DNA from: CAXMQS01 sp964195995
Lineage (GTDB): Bacteria; Actinomycetota; Acidimicrobiia; Spongiisociales; JAOTWH01
Length of the DNA stretch: 40,432 nucleotides
NCBI GenBank assembly: GCA_964195995.1
Contig: CAXMQS010000056.1
Coordinates: 1 to 40,432, forward strand
Reading direction: 5' to 3'
Positions within the stretch are counted from its first letter, which is position 1. Every line of letters starts with the position of its first letter. Of this stretch, positions 6,861 to 15,314 are shown piece after piece. A program made the translations under genes and the position numbers. A model generated the notes under the pieces. The model did not search any database, had not been told where the DNA came from, and saw only the letters and a list, made by a program, of their open reading frames with translations.

Positions 6861-8393
6861 CTAGCTGGCTGCAGCGCCAGCCTCTACAGCGGCTCCGTTA
6901 CGGGGCACGGCCTCGCCGGATGTGGCTTCTTCCTCGAAAAGTACGACACCGCGGCCGCCGCAGTGCTCGCACACTTCGGAGAATGACTCGACCAGCCCAG
7001 CCGAGACGTTCTTGCGGGTCATCTCGACCAGTCCGAGCTCGGAAACGTCGAAGACCTGGGTACGAGTCCTGTCCTTGGCTAGATGCGATCGCAGCCGTTC
7101 CAGCACTTCGCGGCGGTTGGCAAGGATCTCCATATCGATGAAATCGATCACGATGATGCCACCGATGTCCCGCAGCCGTAGCTGGTGGGCGATCTCCTCC
7201 GCTGCCTCCAGGTTGTTCTGCAGGACAGTGTCTTCGAGATTGGAGTGTCCCACGAACTTGCCGGTGTTGACATCGATGACGGTGAGGGCTTCGGTCCTTT
7301 CGATGACGATGTGTCCTCCGGACGCCAGCCACACCTTGCGGTCAAGGGCCTTGCGAATCTGGTCGTCGACGTGGAATCGTTCGAAGAGCGATGTGTTTTC
7401 GGTGTACAGCGTGACCTTGGAGGCGAGGTCGGGTTCTGTTCCGTTGAGATACTCCATGATGGTGTCATGGGTCTTGGGGGCATCGACAAGCAGGCGACGG
7501 AAGCTCCGGTTGAAGTGCTCGCGGATGACACGGATCACCAGCGTCGGCTCCTCATAGAGCGGTCGTGGCGCGCTCCCACCGTCCTTGGCTTTGCGGTCGA
7601 TCTTCTCCCACGCCACCTTCAGCCGACCCATGTCAGCCCGCAGGTCGTCTTCCGACGCCTCTTCCGCAGCCGTGCGAACGATGACCCCAAAGTCGGCGGG
7701 CCGAATCTTGGCAATGATGCTGCGAAGACGGTCACGCTCGCCGTCGGCTAGGCGCCGACTGATCCCTCGGATGTCGCCGCCGGGACTGAGCACGAGATAG
7801 CGACCCGCGAGACTGACGACCCCACTGAGCCGGGCTCCCTTGTGCCCCATCGGGTCCTTGGTGACCTGGACCATGACGTCGTCGCCAACCGAGAGTGCCT
7901 GCTCGATGCGGCGGGGTCGCCCGCCCTTGGCGGTACGGACGTCGCTCACATAGAGCACGCCGTTCTTGCCAACACCGAAGTCCACGAAGGCCGCTTCCAT
8001 CCCCGGAAGGACATTGCGCACCTTGCCGATGTAGACATTCCCGACGAGGGACTCTTGATCGGACTTCGCTACGTAGTGCTCGACGAGCACCGGCCCTTCC
8101 ATGATGACGATCTGCACCTGATGAGGGAGGGTTCGCACAAGCATCTGCTTGCGGGCAGATGGAGGTGGCTCGACGAAATCCGGTTGCGGCCTCTGCGGCC
8201 TGCCGTCGGGGGAACCACGACGCCGCTTGCGGCGCGGCTCCTTGGGCTTAGTTGCAGCCGGTTGTCGTTGTGGCTGCTGGCGAACGCGTCGGATGGAGAC
8301 TGACTCCCCATCGATGGTTCGCGTCTTGTGTTCCTCGGTGGCGGTGTCTCCGACCCCGCGCTTGGTTACTTGCGCCTTGTTGCGACGAAACAT
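6861..8393 (-). CDS. ribonuclease E/G family endoribonuclease
   Basis: 510 residues. A basic, proline-rich N-terminus (1-80, with RRKRRR) precedes an S1 RNA-binding domain (VGNVYIGKVRNVLPGMEAAFVDFG, about 115-165). The RNase E catalytic core carries the two metal-binding aspartates in TVIDVNTGK (about 373) and VIDFIDM (about 418), and the zinc-link cysteines are in CEHCGGRG (about 476). It cleaves single-stranded RNA in mRNA decay and rRNA processing. It ends shortly after the zinc link, so it lacks the long C-terminal degradosome scaffold of E. coli RNase E; either rne or rng naming is possible. ATG at 8393 has an excellent AAGGAG nine bases upstream; the open frame further upstream is rejected. 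Confidence 0.95.
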   Translation of the reverse strand: MFRRNKAQVTKRGVGDTATEEHKTRTIDGESVSIRRVRQQPQRQPAATKPKEPRRKRRRGSPDGRPQRPQPDFVEPPPSARKQMLVRTLPHQVQIVIMEGPVLVEHYVAKSDQESLVGNVYIGKVRNVLPGMEAAFVDFGVGKNGVLYVSDVRTAKGGRPRRIEQALSVGDDVMVQVTKDPMGHKGARLSGVVSLAGRYLVLSPGGDIRGISRRLADGERDRLRSIIAKIRPADFGVIVRTAAEEASEDDLRADMGRLKVAWEKIDRKAKDGGSAPRPLYEEPTLVIRVIREHFNRSFRRLLVDAPKTHDTIMEYLNGTEPDLASKVTLYTENTSLFERFHVDDQIRKALDRKVWLASGGHIVIERTEALTVIDVNTGKFVGHSNLEDTVLQNNLEAAEEIAHQLRLRDIGGIIVIDFIDMEILANRREVLERLRSHLAKDRTRTQVFDVSELGLVEMTRKNVSAGLVESFSEVCEHCGGRGVVLFEEEATSGEAVPRNGAAVEAGAAAS

Positions 8394-8611
8394 TGAAGAA
8401 ATCTCCTTGTGATGCCCGGACGGGCGTGAGGTGGGCGGTGAGGTGGTCCCATCCCGCGAGTGGGCTGCCAGTGAACGTTCTGGACTCAACCACGAAAACT
8501 CCTGTGGCCTTGGACGACCTCAAATGGGCGTCCGGGCGGTAGCGGCGGGATGGGAACCGGTAAGAACCGGCCCATTGCTGCGATTGTAGCAGCCGTCATT
8601 CAGCTATCGGA
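8394..8611 (-). other. structured leader between tdk and the RNase E/G gene
   Basis: This 218-base gap has no convincing gene. Just after tdk, at 8577-8593, lies a hairpin with GCTGC/GCAGC arms and a 7-base loop. Next to it, at 8551-8574, is a second with TGGG/CCCA and CCGGT/ACCGG arms, a two-base bulge and a four-base loop. A short GCCC/GGGC hairpin at 8414-8425 sits just before the ribosome-binding site. None is followed by a T run. They could end tdk transcription, or form a 5' leader through which the RNase controls its own mRNA, as E. coli rne does; the second idea is by analogy only. Confidence 0.4.
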
Positions 8612-9211
8612 CTATGCCTCGAGTATCTCGAGCTTTTCCTGAGGCAACTCCGCTGGGTCGTAGCAGCGACGACACCGGGATTCGTAAGCATCCTGGGCAC
8701 CGATGACGACCAGGTCGTCTGACGAGATGACCCTCTGGGTGAACATTCCGGGCCCGCCACAGCGGTGGCAAACGGCCAGAACCTTGTGCACGTACTCCGC
8801 CCGCGTCATGAGCGTGGGAACCGGACCGAAGGGGCGACCCAGGTAGTCGAGATCGAGGCCCGCGGCGATAACGCGCTTGCCGCGAGCCGCGAGCTGCGCC
8901 GCCACCTCAACGAGGCCGTCGTCGAAGAACTGAGCCTCGTCTATCCCGACGACGCTCGTCGATTCCCTGACGGCATTGAGAAGCATCTGTGAATCGGCGA
9001 CCGGCTGGGCGGCTACGGACAGGTGGCTGTGCGAAACGACCTCGGCCTCGGCGTACCTGTCATCTACCGCCGGCTTGAAGGTCTGCGTGGGGATCCGGGC
9101 GATCTGGAAGCGAGTCATCTGCCGGATCAGCTCTTCACTCTTGCCGGAGAACATCGGGCCACAGATGACCTCGATCCAGCCCTCTTCACCTCTTCGTTGC
9201 ATGCGATGCAA
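8612..9211 (-). CDS. tdk: thymidine kinase
   Basis: Type II thymidine kinase of the salvage pathway: phosphorylates thymidine to dTMP. 199 residues. Walker A is GPMFSGKS near residue 18, the Walker B/lid region is VVGIDEAQFF, and the structural zinc ligands are in VCHRCGG and CRRCYD near the C-terminus. TTG at 9211 has GAGG nine bases upstream; ATG at 9202 (MQRRGEEGWIEV) is the alternative and gives a family-like N-terminus. Starts 18 bases after rodA, an unusual partner for cell-shape genes. Confidence 0.94.
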   Translation of the reverse strand: MHRMQRRGEEGWIEVICGPMFSGKSEELIRQMTRFQIARIPTQTFKPAVDDRYAEAEVVSHSHLSVAAQPVADSQMLLNAVRESTSVVGIDEAQFFDDGLVEVAAQLAARGKRVIAAGLDLDYLGRPFGPVPTLMTRAEYVHKVLAVCHRCGGPGMFTQRVISSDDLVVIGAQDAYESRCRRCYDPAELPQEKLEILEA

Positions 9212-9229
9212 CGGTACCAGCCTCGACTG

Positions 9230-10399
9230 CTACAAGAGCCGTCGCTCGCCTGGGACTGGAGATCGGTGGATCCTGAAGGAGTGGGCCAGCCCGATAACCG
9301 CCATCATCGCGATGAAGGAAGACCCTCCTTGGCTCATGAACGGCAACGGCAGTCCCGTCACCGGCAGCATGCCGACGGTCATTCCGATATTCACGAAGAC
9401 ATGGAATGCGACGAGCCCGGCTGCCCCTGCGGCGTACAGCCGGCCGAACCTGCTGTTGGCGGTCGCGGCGATCATGAGAAGGCGCCACACGATGACAGCG
9501 AACAGGCCGATGACAATGGCTGCCCCCAGGAACCCGAGCTGCTCGCCGACGGCAGTGAAGATGAAGTCCGTCGTCTGATGAGGCACGAAGCTCAGGTTGG
9601 TCTGATCCCCCTCGAAAAGCCCCTTCCCGAGCAGGCCACCGGACCCGATGGTGAGCTTGCTTTGCAGCTGGTTGTAGTTGAGGGTCAGCTGATCTGCGGC
9701 CGGGTCGAGGAAGGCGGTCAGGCGAGCGATCTGGTAGTCCTTGAAGGCGAAGAGCCCTGCCTGCATCGCAACCAGAAGACCGGCTGCCCCCGCTAACAAG
9801 ATGCCCCCGAGCTGGCGAAGGCTGGCTCCGGCCATGAAGAGCAAGATCGGGGCGATGAAGATGAATACGATCGTCGTCCCCAGGTCGGGCTGGATGGCAA
9901 CGAGAGCGGCCAGCGGGAGCATCACAGCGATCGTCTGGACGATGCGCCGCCACGGCAGCTGCTCGTCCGGGTCAGAGCCAAGCAGCGCAGCCAGCGACAG
10001 TATGAGCGCCGGCTTGGCCAGCTCCGACGGCTGCAGCTGGAAGCTCCCGAGCTGGAGCCATCTCTGCGCTCCCCGAACCTCGGTACCGATCGGCGTCAGG
10101 ACCAACAGCAGAAGAGCCATCACCGCCAGATAGGTGATGGGCGCCACCAGGCGCATCGGGCGCTCCTCGAGGAGCGATGTGGCCGTGAATACGCCTGCGC
10201 CAATGAGAATGAACACCAGCTGCCGCTGGGCATCTGGCGAGCTGCCGATTCCGAGTTGAGTAACGCTGTCGATCGACGCCGAGAAGATCATGAGCAAGCC
10301 GAGCGCGGCCAGTGCCGTTACTGAGCCGACGAGTACGAAGTCGGGACGAATGGTCCCATGCCTGGCCCGCGACACAGGAGCACCGACAACGATGTCCAT
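9230..10399 (-). CDS. rodA: RodA, elongasome SEDS peptidoglycan polymerase
   Basis: 389 residues with about ten membrane helices; member of the FtsW/RodA/SpoVE (SEDS) family, which polymerises glycan strands from lipid II. Family signatures: SSQPSELAKPA-like segment (QLQPSELAKPALIL), GSGGLLGKG and the HQTTDFIFTAVGEQLGF block before the last helices, and PFMSQGGSS at the end. The ATG overlaps the PBP2 stop (TGATG), matching the known RodA-PBP2 pairing, so rodA is more likely than ftsW. The cytoplasmic N-terminus is short. Confidence 0.95.
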   Translation of the reverse strand: MDIVVGAPVSRARHGTIRPDFVLVGSVTALAALGLLMIFSASIDSVTQLGIGSSPDAQRQLVFILIGAGVFTATSLLEERPMRLVAPITYLAVMALLLLVLTPIGTEVRGAQRWLQLGSFQLQPSELAKPALILSLAALLGSDPDEQLPWRRIVQTIAVMLPLAALVAIQPDLGTTIVFIFIAPILLFMAGASLRQLGGILLAGAAGLLVAMQAGLFAFKDYQIARLTAFLDPAADQLTLNYNQLQSKLTIGSGGLLGKGLFEGDQTNLSFVPHQTTDFIFTAVGEQLGFLGAAIVIGLFAVIVWRLLMIAATANSRFGRLYAAGAAGLVAFHVFVNIGMTVGMLPVTGLPLPFMSQGGSSFIAMMAVIGLAHSFRIHRSPVPGERRLL

Positions 10400-12363
10400 C
10401 AGTCAGCGTCCTCTCCGGCAACGAGAGGACCGGGCTCGAGCCCCAACGCCTTCTCTAGAACCTTACGAGCTGTAGGAGCTGCTATTCGGCCCCCGGAGCC
10501 ACCCCTCTCGACGACGATCGCGACCACGAATTCGGGGTCGTCGATCGGGGCAACGCCAACGAACCAGGCTGTGTCGACGTCCTCGGTATTGCTGTCACCC
10601 TTGATGACCTCGGCGGTCCCCGTCTTGCCGCCGATGAGCGAGCGAACCCGTGAGTCCGCGAAGGCGCTGCGGGCAGTGCCGGATCTGCTGTTGACCGCCA
10701 GGGAGAGGTCGCGTCGCAGCAAGGTGACCGTGGCGGCGTTGAGGTCGAGCTTGCGAAGAGGCTTTGCCGGATTCTCGAAGATGGTCTCGCCGTCAGCGTT
10801 GATGACCCGCGACACCACCCGCGGCTGCCATAGCGTCCCGCCATTGACAAGAGCTGCGTAGGCGTTGGCCAACTGAAGGGGCGTCGAGGTCAACGCGCCC
10901 TGGCCGATGATGAGGTTCATAACATCGCCGCCGGACCACGTTCCTTCGGCTCGCACCCGGCCTGGCGTTTCACGCTGCGTCGTCTCGAACCAGTCGCGGT
11001 CTGGCACAAGGCCAACTTGTTCGAATGGAAGGTCGATGCCGGTGGCCGAGCCGAAACCGAGCTGCTCTGCCCAATGCTGGAGGGCAGCCTCATCGAATTC
11101 GTCGCCGCGCCCGCGCCACACGCGTAGGGCTAGCTCCCAGAAGTACAGGTCGCACGACGCTGCCAACGCCTCGTGAAGATCGACATTGCCGTGGCCGGCA
11201 GAGGTCCAGTCATGGAACACCTGTTGGCTGTCATCCTGGAACTGGAACTCCAGGCGACCGCTACAGAAGTAGTCATCCGTGTGGTTCTGCAGCGGGACTG
11301 CGTCCTCCTCGGCCTGCGGGTAGATGCTCTCCTCCAACGCCAGCGAGTAGGCAACCACCTTGAAAGTTGAGGCAGGGGCGTAGTTGCCCTGAATAGCGAA
11401 GTTATTGAGTGCGCCTTGGCTCTGCAGCACCGACCACTCGTCCTGAGTAAGGCCGCCAACGAAGATCGAAGGGTCGAACGAGGGGACCGAGGCCATGGCG
11501 ATGATGGAGCCGTCCCGGGGATCGATGACAACTCCGCTGGCCCTGATGGCACATTGCTCTGGTGGACTCTCGGAGGTGCAGGCGCCCGGCCACGGCTCCT
11601 GGGAGCTTCTGGCGAGGGCCAGCCCCTCGGCAAGAGCCTGCTCGAGCGCCCGTTGCAGCTCACTGTCCGTTGTCGTCTGGACAGTGCCGCCGGCACGAGG
11701 CGGCTCCTCCCCGACAATGCTGAGGATCTCCGACTGCGCATTCACCCGATACTTGGTGGTGCCCGGCGTTCCTCGCAGCCAAACGTCATAGGACCGCTCG
11801 ACGCCGAACTTCCCGACCAGGTCAGCCCCTTCGACTCCCGGCGTCTCGAGGTCCTGGTCGCTCGGTCGACCGATGTATCCGATCACATGGGCGCCCAACT
11901 CCCCCTCGGGATAAGTGCGAACAGCTACCGCCTCTACCCGAATGCCGGGGAAGTCCTCGGAGTGATCCACGAGGTAGAGGGCGTCGCCTGCGTCCACGTC
12001 GTTGCTGATCGAACCCAGCGAACCGGCCCTCGCCTCGTTGAACCGTGCCCGCACCTCGATGGCAGACATGTCTAGGAGGCCGGCCAGACGCTGTATGACA
12101 TCGTCTTCGGCGTCTTCGTTGATGAGCTCTCGGTCTACGACGACGGAGAGGGAAACCCGAGATCCCGCCAGCCTCACCCCGTCTCGATCGACGATCTCGC
12201 CTCGCGGCGCCGGTGAAGTGACCAACCGGACCCGCTGATTCTCCGCCTGCTGATCGAGGCTCGCGGCCTCGGTTACCTGGAGGTACCACAGCCGCAGAGT
12301 GAGCACGCTGAACAGCGCTACGAACAGGGCGCCCAGAGCCAGGATCCGATAGCCAGGCCTCAC
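10399..12363 (-). CDS. mrdA: penicillin-binding protein 2 (class B transpeptidase)
   Basis: 654 residues. One membrane anchor (about 7-27), a pedestal/dimerisation region starting with SPAPRGEIVDRDGVRLA, and a transpeptidase domain. Active-site motifs: STFK with the acyl-ester serine at about 331, SCD at about 402 (SxN position) and KTGT at about 578. Cross-links peptidoglycan during elongation and works with RodA, whose gene overlaps its stop. Begins with GTG, overlapping the mreD stop by four bases (GTGA). The lipid-side insertion with two Cys (ACTSESPPEQCAIR, near 262-275) could form a disulfide. Confidence 0.95.
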   Translation of the reverse strand: MRPGYRILALGALFVALFSVLTLRLWYLQVTEAASLDQQAENQRVRLVTSPAPRGEIVDRDGVRLAGSRVSLSVVVDRELINEDAEDDVIQRLAGLLDMSAIEVRARFNEARAGSLGSISNDVDAGDALYLVDHSEDFPGIRVEAVAVRTYPEGELGAHVIGYIGRPSDQDLETPGVEGADLVGKFGVERSYDVWLRGTPGTTKYRVNAQSEILSIVGEEPPRAGGTVQTTTDSELQRALEQALAEGLALARSSQEPWPGACTSESPPEQCAIRASGVVIDPRDGSIIAMASVPSFDPSIFVGGLTQDEWSVLQSQGALNNFAIQGNYAPASTFKVVAYSLALEESIYPQAEEDAVPLQNHTDDYFCSGRLEFQFQDDSQQVFHDWTSAGHGNVDLHEALAASCDLYFWELALRVWRGRGDEFDEAALQHWAEQLGFGSATGIDLPFEQVGLVPDRDWFETTQRETPGRVRAEGTWSGGDVMNLIIGQGALTSTPLQLANAYAALVNGGTLWQPRVVSRVINADGETIFENPAKPLRKLDLNAATVTLLRRDLSLAVNSRSGTARSAFADSRVRSLIGGKTGTAEVIKGDSNTEDVDTAWFVGVAPIDDPEFVVAIVVERGGSGGRIAAPTARKVLEKALGLEPGPLVAGEDAD

Positions 12364-12875
12364 AACGCGGCCTTCCTGCGAGAACGACGCGGGGTCATAA
12401 CCCAGCTAATCAGGGGCACGATGACGAGGGCCGCGGCCGCGCTGTAGACGGCCGTGAATGTGATGATTCGGAACACACCGGGATCCTTGAACGGTTGCTC
12501 ACCGAACAGTGTGGCATTGCCCACGAATAACACGCCGGCCCCAGCCGCCAGCAGCAGTACGCCGGGAATCACCAACAGCCAGCGTTCGACGACCATCCCT
12601 CGCAGACGGACCGCCACGTAGGCCACCACGGTCATCACCAGCGCCCACAGGCCCAGAGGAGATCCGCCCAAGAGGTCACTCAGGAGGCCCCCGGTGAAGC
12701 CGAGGAAGATCGCCGGCTCGGCGTCGAGCACCAGGGCCGACGCCACTACGGCAACGAGGACGAGGTTGGGGGTGGCATCGAACAAACGGAGCGAGTCGTT
12801 GACGAACAATGTGGTCTGCAGCACGACGGCAACGATGACCGATAGCAGCCCGACGAGGAGGGCACGCGACGTCAT
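12360..12875 (-). CDS. mreD: rod-shape determining protein MreD
   Basis: 171 residues, five or six hydrophobic helices, conserved only by profile (GFTGGLLSDLLGGSPLGLWALV in the middle is the recognisable MreD segment: 'G...Gl..Dll.....G..al'). Membrane part of the MreBCD elongation complex. Overlaps mreC (ATGA) and pbp2 (GTGA), so expression is coupled on both sides. Confidence 0.92.
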   Translation of the reverse strand: MTSRALLVGLLSVIVAVVLQTTLFVNDSLRLFDATPNLVLVAVVASALVLDAEPAIFLGFTGGLLSDLLGGSPLGLWALVMTVVAYVAVRLRGMVVERWLLVIPGVLLLAAGAGVLFVGNATLFGEQPFKDPGVFRIITFTAVYSAAAALVIVPLISWVMTPRRSRRKAAL

Positions 12876-13762
12876 GGCGCTTCCTCCGTCACGGGCAGAT
12901 CATCGACTGGAACGGTCTCCAGCTCGCCCTGCTCTCCCTGGCGGGTCTCCAGAAACACCTTCACGTAGTCGAGGCCGCTGACATCGATGTACGGGTCGAC
13001 CGTGCTCCGCAACGCGAAGCCGGCCTCGGCGCGGGCACCTTCGGTCACGACGCCGATGAGCAGGCCTGGTGGGAACCGACCGCCGGAAGTGACGAGTTGG
13101 TCTCCTTCCGCAACGACTTCGCCGGCGTCGAACATCTCCAGCAACAGGGGACCCGATCCCCTGCCAGACACCCACCCCAACTCACCCGTCCGCACCACCC
13201 TGGCGCCGATCCGGATGCTCGGGTCACTGATCAAGCGAACGCGGGATTGATGCTCGAACACCAGATCGATCCGCCCCACAAGCCCGAGATGATCAACCAC
13301 CGGCATTCCTACGCCGAGACCGTCTGCGCTGCCCTTGTCGATGCTGCGAACGTTGTCGAAGCCGGAAGCACCGATCGCGAAGATCCGGGCATCGACGGCG
13401 TCGATGCCCTGGGGAACCGTGATGTTGGCGGCCTCCCGCAGGGCCTCGACCTCGGCGCGCAGCACCTCCACCTCGGCCAGCTCTTGTTCGAGTCGTGTGA
13501 CTTCGAGGGCTAGGGCATCGTTCTCGGACCTGAGTCCGGCGAGGTTGGCCACGCCGTCCACGAACCCGACGATCGGCCTGGTGACAGCGCGGGAGATCTT
13601 CTGGATCGGTGTGAACACGGCTTCAGCGCCATTGCGGAGGCCTGTTACCAAGCTGCCGGCCCCCGCCGTCTGGACGTCGTAGGTGGTGAGCAGGAACGAC
13701 ACGACGATGAGCCCGATGAATACGATGTTCGTTCGGTCCGGTCGGCGAGTTGATCTCAACAT
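12872..13762 (-). CDS. mreC: rod-shape determining protein MreC
   Basis: 296 residues. Short basic N-terminus, membrane segment (about 13-30), coiled coil (about 70-110; LRSENDALALEVTRLEQELAEV), then the beta-barrel MreC domain (GFDNVRSIDKGSADGLGVGMPVV, VSGRGSG..LLEM, DQLVTSGG...PPGLLIG). MreC activates PBP2-RodA from outside the membrane. The C-terminal 20 residues are acidic. Starts 33 bases after mreB. Confidence 0.95.
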   Translation of the reverse strand: MLRSTRRPDRTNIVFIGLIVVSFLLTTYDVQTAGAGSLVTGLRNGAEAVFTPIQKISRAVTRPIVGFVDGVANLAGLRSENDALALEVTRLEQELAEVEVLRAEVEALREAANITVPQGIDAVDARIFAIGASGFDNVRSIDKGSADGLGVGMPVVDHLGLVGRIDLVFEHQSRVRLISDPSIRIGARVVRTGELGWVSGRGSGPLLLEMFDAGEVVAEGDQLVTSGGRFPPGLLIGVVTEGARAEAGFALRSTVDPYIDVSGLDYVKVFLETRQGEQGELETVPVDDLPVTEEAP

Positions 13763-13795
13763 GGGTCGTCAGGCCGTCTCCCGGCCGGCGGCCGG

Positions 13796-14827
13796 CTAGT
13801 TGCGGCCGCTGGAGACGAGCACTCCCTGGAGGACGTCGAATTCTTCAAGGCACTGACCCGATCCCATCACTACAGACTGCAAAGGCCTATCGGCTACCAC
13901 GATCGGCATTCCTGTTTCCGAGGCAAGGCGCAGGCCAAGACCTCGCAGGAGGGCCCCTCCTCCCGTTACAACGATGCCACGCTCGATGATGTCTGCGGCC
14001 AGCTCGGGCGGGGTCTTGTCAAGAGTGAACTTGACGGCGTCGACGACGGCCTGCACGGGCTCGTCGATCGCTTCGCGGAGCTCGGAGCTCGAGAGAAGGA
14101 TGGTCTTGGGAAGGCCGGTGATGAGGTCGCGGCCGCGAACTTCGGCCGCCGGCTCTTCGGTATATGGCCAGGCAGACCCGATGGCCATCTTGACTTGCTC
14201 GGCGGTTCGCTCGCCGAGCATGACGTTGTACTCCTTCTTCACCCACTGGATGACGGCCTCATCGAGCTCGTCACCGCCGATGCGGATGCTGCGGGAGGTG
14301 ACAATGCCTCCGAGCGAGATGACCGCTACCTCAGTCGTACCTCCACCGACATCCACGACCATCGAGCCGGACGGCTCGTGAACGGGAAGGCCGGCTCCGA
14401 TGGCAGCCGCCATGGGCTCCTCGATGGTGTAGGCCTTGCGGGCACCGGCGTGATAGGCCGCTTCCTCCACTGCTCGACGCTCGACTCCTGTGATGCCAGA
14501 GGGCACGCAAACAACGATGCGGGGCCGGGCCCAACGGCGGCGATGGACCTTCTGAATGAAATAGCGGAGCATCTTCTCGGTGATGTCGAAATCGGCGATA
14601 ACGCCGTCGCGCAGCGGCCGAATGGCCTGGATGTACGACGGGGTTCGGCCGATCATCCGCTTGGCTTCCATGCCGACCGCGAGGGGACGGTTGTCGCGGG
14701 TGTTTATGGCGACGACGGAAGGCTCGTTGAGCACGATGCCACCGCCTCGGACGTAGACCAGCGTGTTCGCGGTCCCGAGATCGATCGCCATATCACGGCC
14801 AGCAACTGACAGTAGTGAATCAACCAT
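13796..14827 (-). CDS. mreB: rod-shape determining actin homologue MreB
   Basis: 343 residues. Actin-fold ATP-binding motifs: AIDLGTANTLVYV (phosphate 1), VVDVGGGTTEVAVISLGG (phosphate 2) and IVVTGGGALLRGL (adenosine). Forms membrane-bound filaments that orient RodA-PBP2. ATG at 14827 (MVDSLLSVAGRDMAIDLG) is chosen over the upstream in-frame codon at 14860, since family members start 8-15 residues before the DLGTAN motif. An AGGGG lies about 12 bases upstream. Confidence 0.96.
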   Translation of the reverse strand: MVDSLLSVAGRDMAIDLGTANTLVYVRGGGIVLNEPSVVAINTRDNRPLAVGMEAKRMIGRTPSYIQAIRPLRDGVIADFDITEKMLRYFIQKVHRRRWARPRIVVCVPSGITGVERRAVEEAAYHAGARKAYTIEEPMAAAIGAGLPVHEPSGSMVVDVGGGTTEVAVISLGGIVTSRSIRIGGDELDEAVIQWVKKEYNVMLGERTAEQVKMAIGSAWPYTEEPAAEVRGRDLITGLPKTILLSSSELREAIDEPVQAVVDAVKFTLDKTPPELAADIIERGIVVTGGGALLRGLGLRLASETGMPIVVADRPLQSVVMGSGQCLEEFDVLQGVLVSSGRN

Positions 14828-14899
14828 TATCGGAAGGCCCCTGGACAGGTGGCCCCGCATACTAGTGCTTCCGGCTAAGCGGCGCCCGGGCGAGTTATC

Positions 14900-15298
14900 T
14901 CAGCCGAAGAAGATCCCCAGCTCGCGAACGGCGCTATCGGGTGAATCCGAGGCGTGGACGATGTTGTGAGCGATCTCGAGACCGAAGTCGCCACGGATGG
15001 TCCCTGGGGCGGCTTCGGCGGGGTTGGTGACGCCGACGAGAGTGCGGACGACGGCAACGGCACCCTCCCCTGCCCACTGCATTGCCATCACCGGACCGGA
15101 GGAGATGAAATCGACCAGCTCCCCGTAGAAGGGCTTTCCCTCGTGTTCGGCGTAGTGACGCTTGGCAAGGGCATCGTCGATGGTGAGCATGCGAGCGTTC
15201 TCCAGCGTTAGGCCCTTGCGCTCGAGGCGGCCTATGACCTCACCGACGAGGCGGCGGGACACACCGTCGGGCTTGACCATGACGAATGTTCGTTCCAT
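14900..15298 (-). CDS. ndk: nucleoside diphosphate kinase
   Basis: 132 residues, about the usual length. Transfers the gamma phosphate between NTPs and NDPs by a phospho-histidine, here H115 in NIVHASDS. Also shows the start RTFVMVKPDGV and GTIRGDFG. Lies between folC and mreB, 16 bases after folC. A 10-base palindrome (CGCCCGGGCG, 14883-14892) follows the stop and could be the stem of a weak hairpin. Confidence 0.97.
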   Translation of the reverse strand: MERTFVMVKPDGVSRRLVGEVIGRLERKGLTLENARMLTIDDALAKRHYAEHEGKPFYGELVDFISSGPVMAMQWAGEGAVAVVRTLVGVTNPAEAAPGTIRGDFGLEIAHNIVHASDSPDSAVRELGIFFG

Positions 15299-15314
15299 CT
15301 GGCGAGGCTACCGC

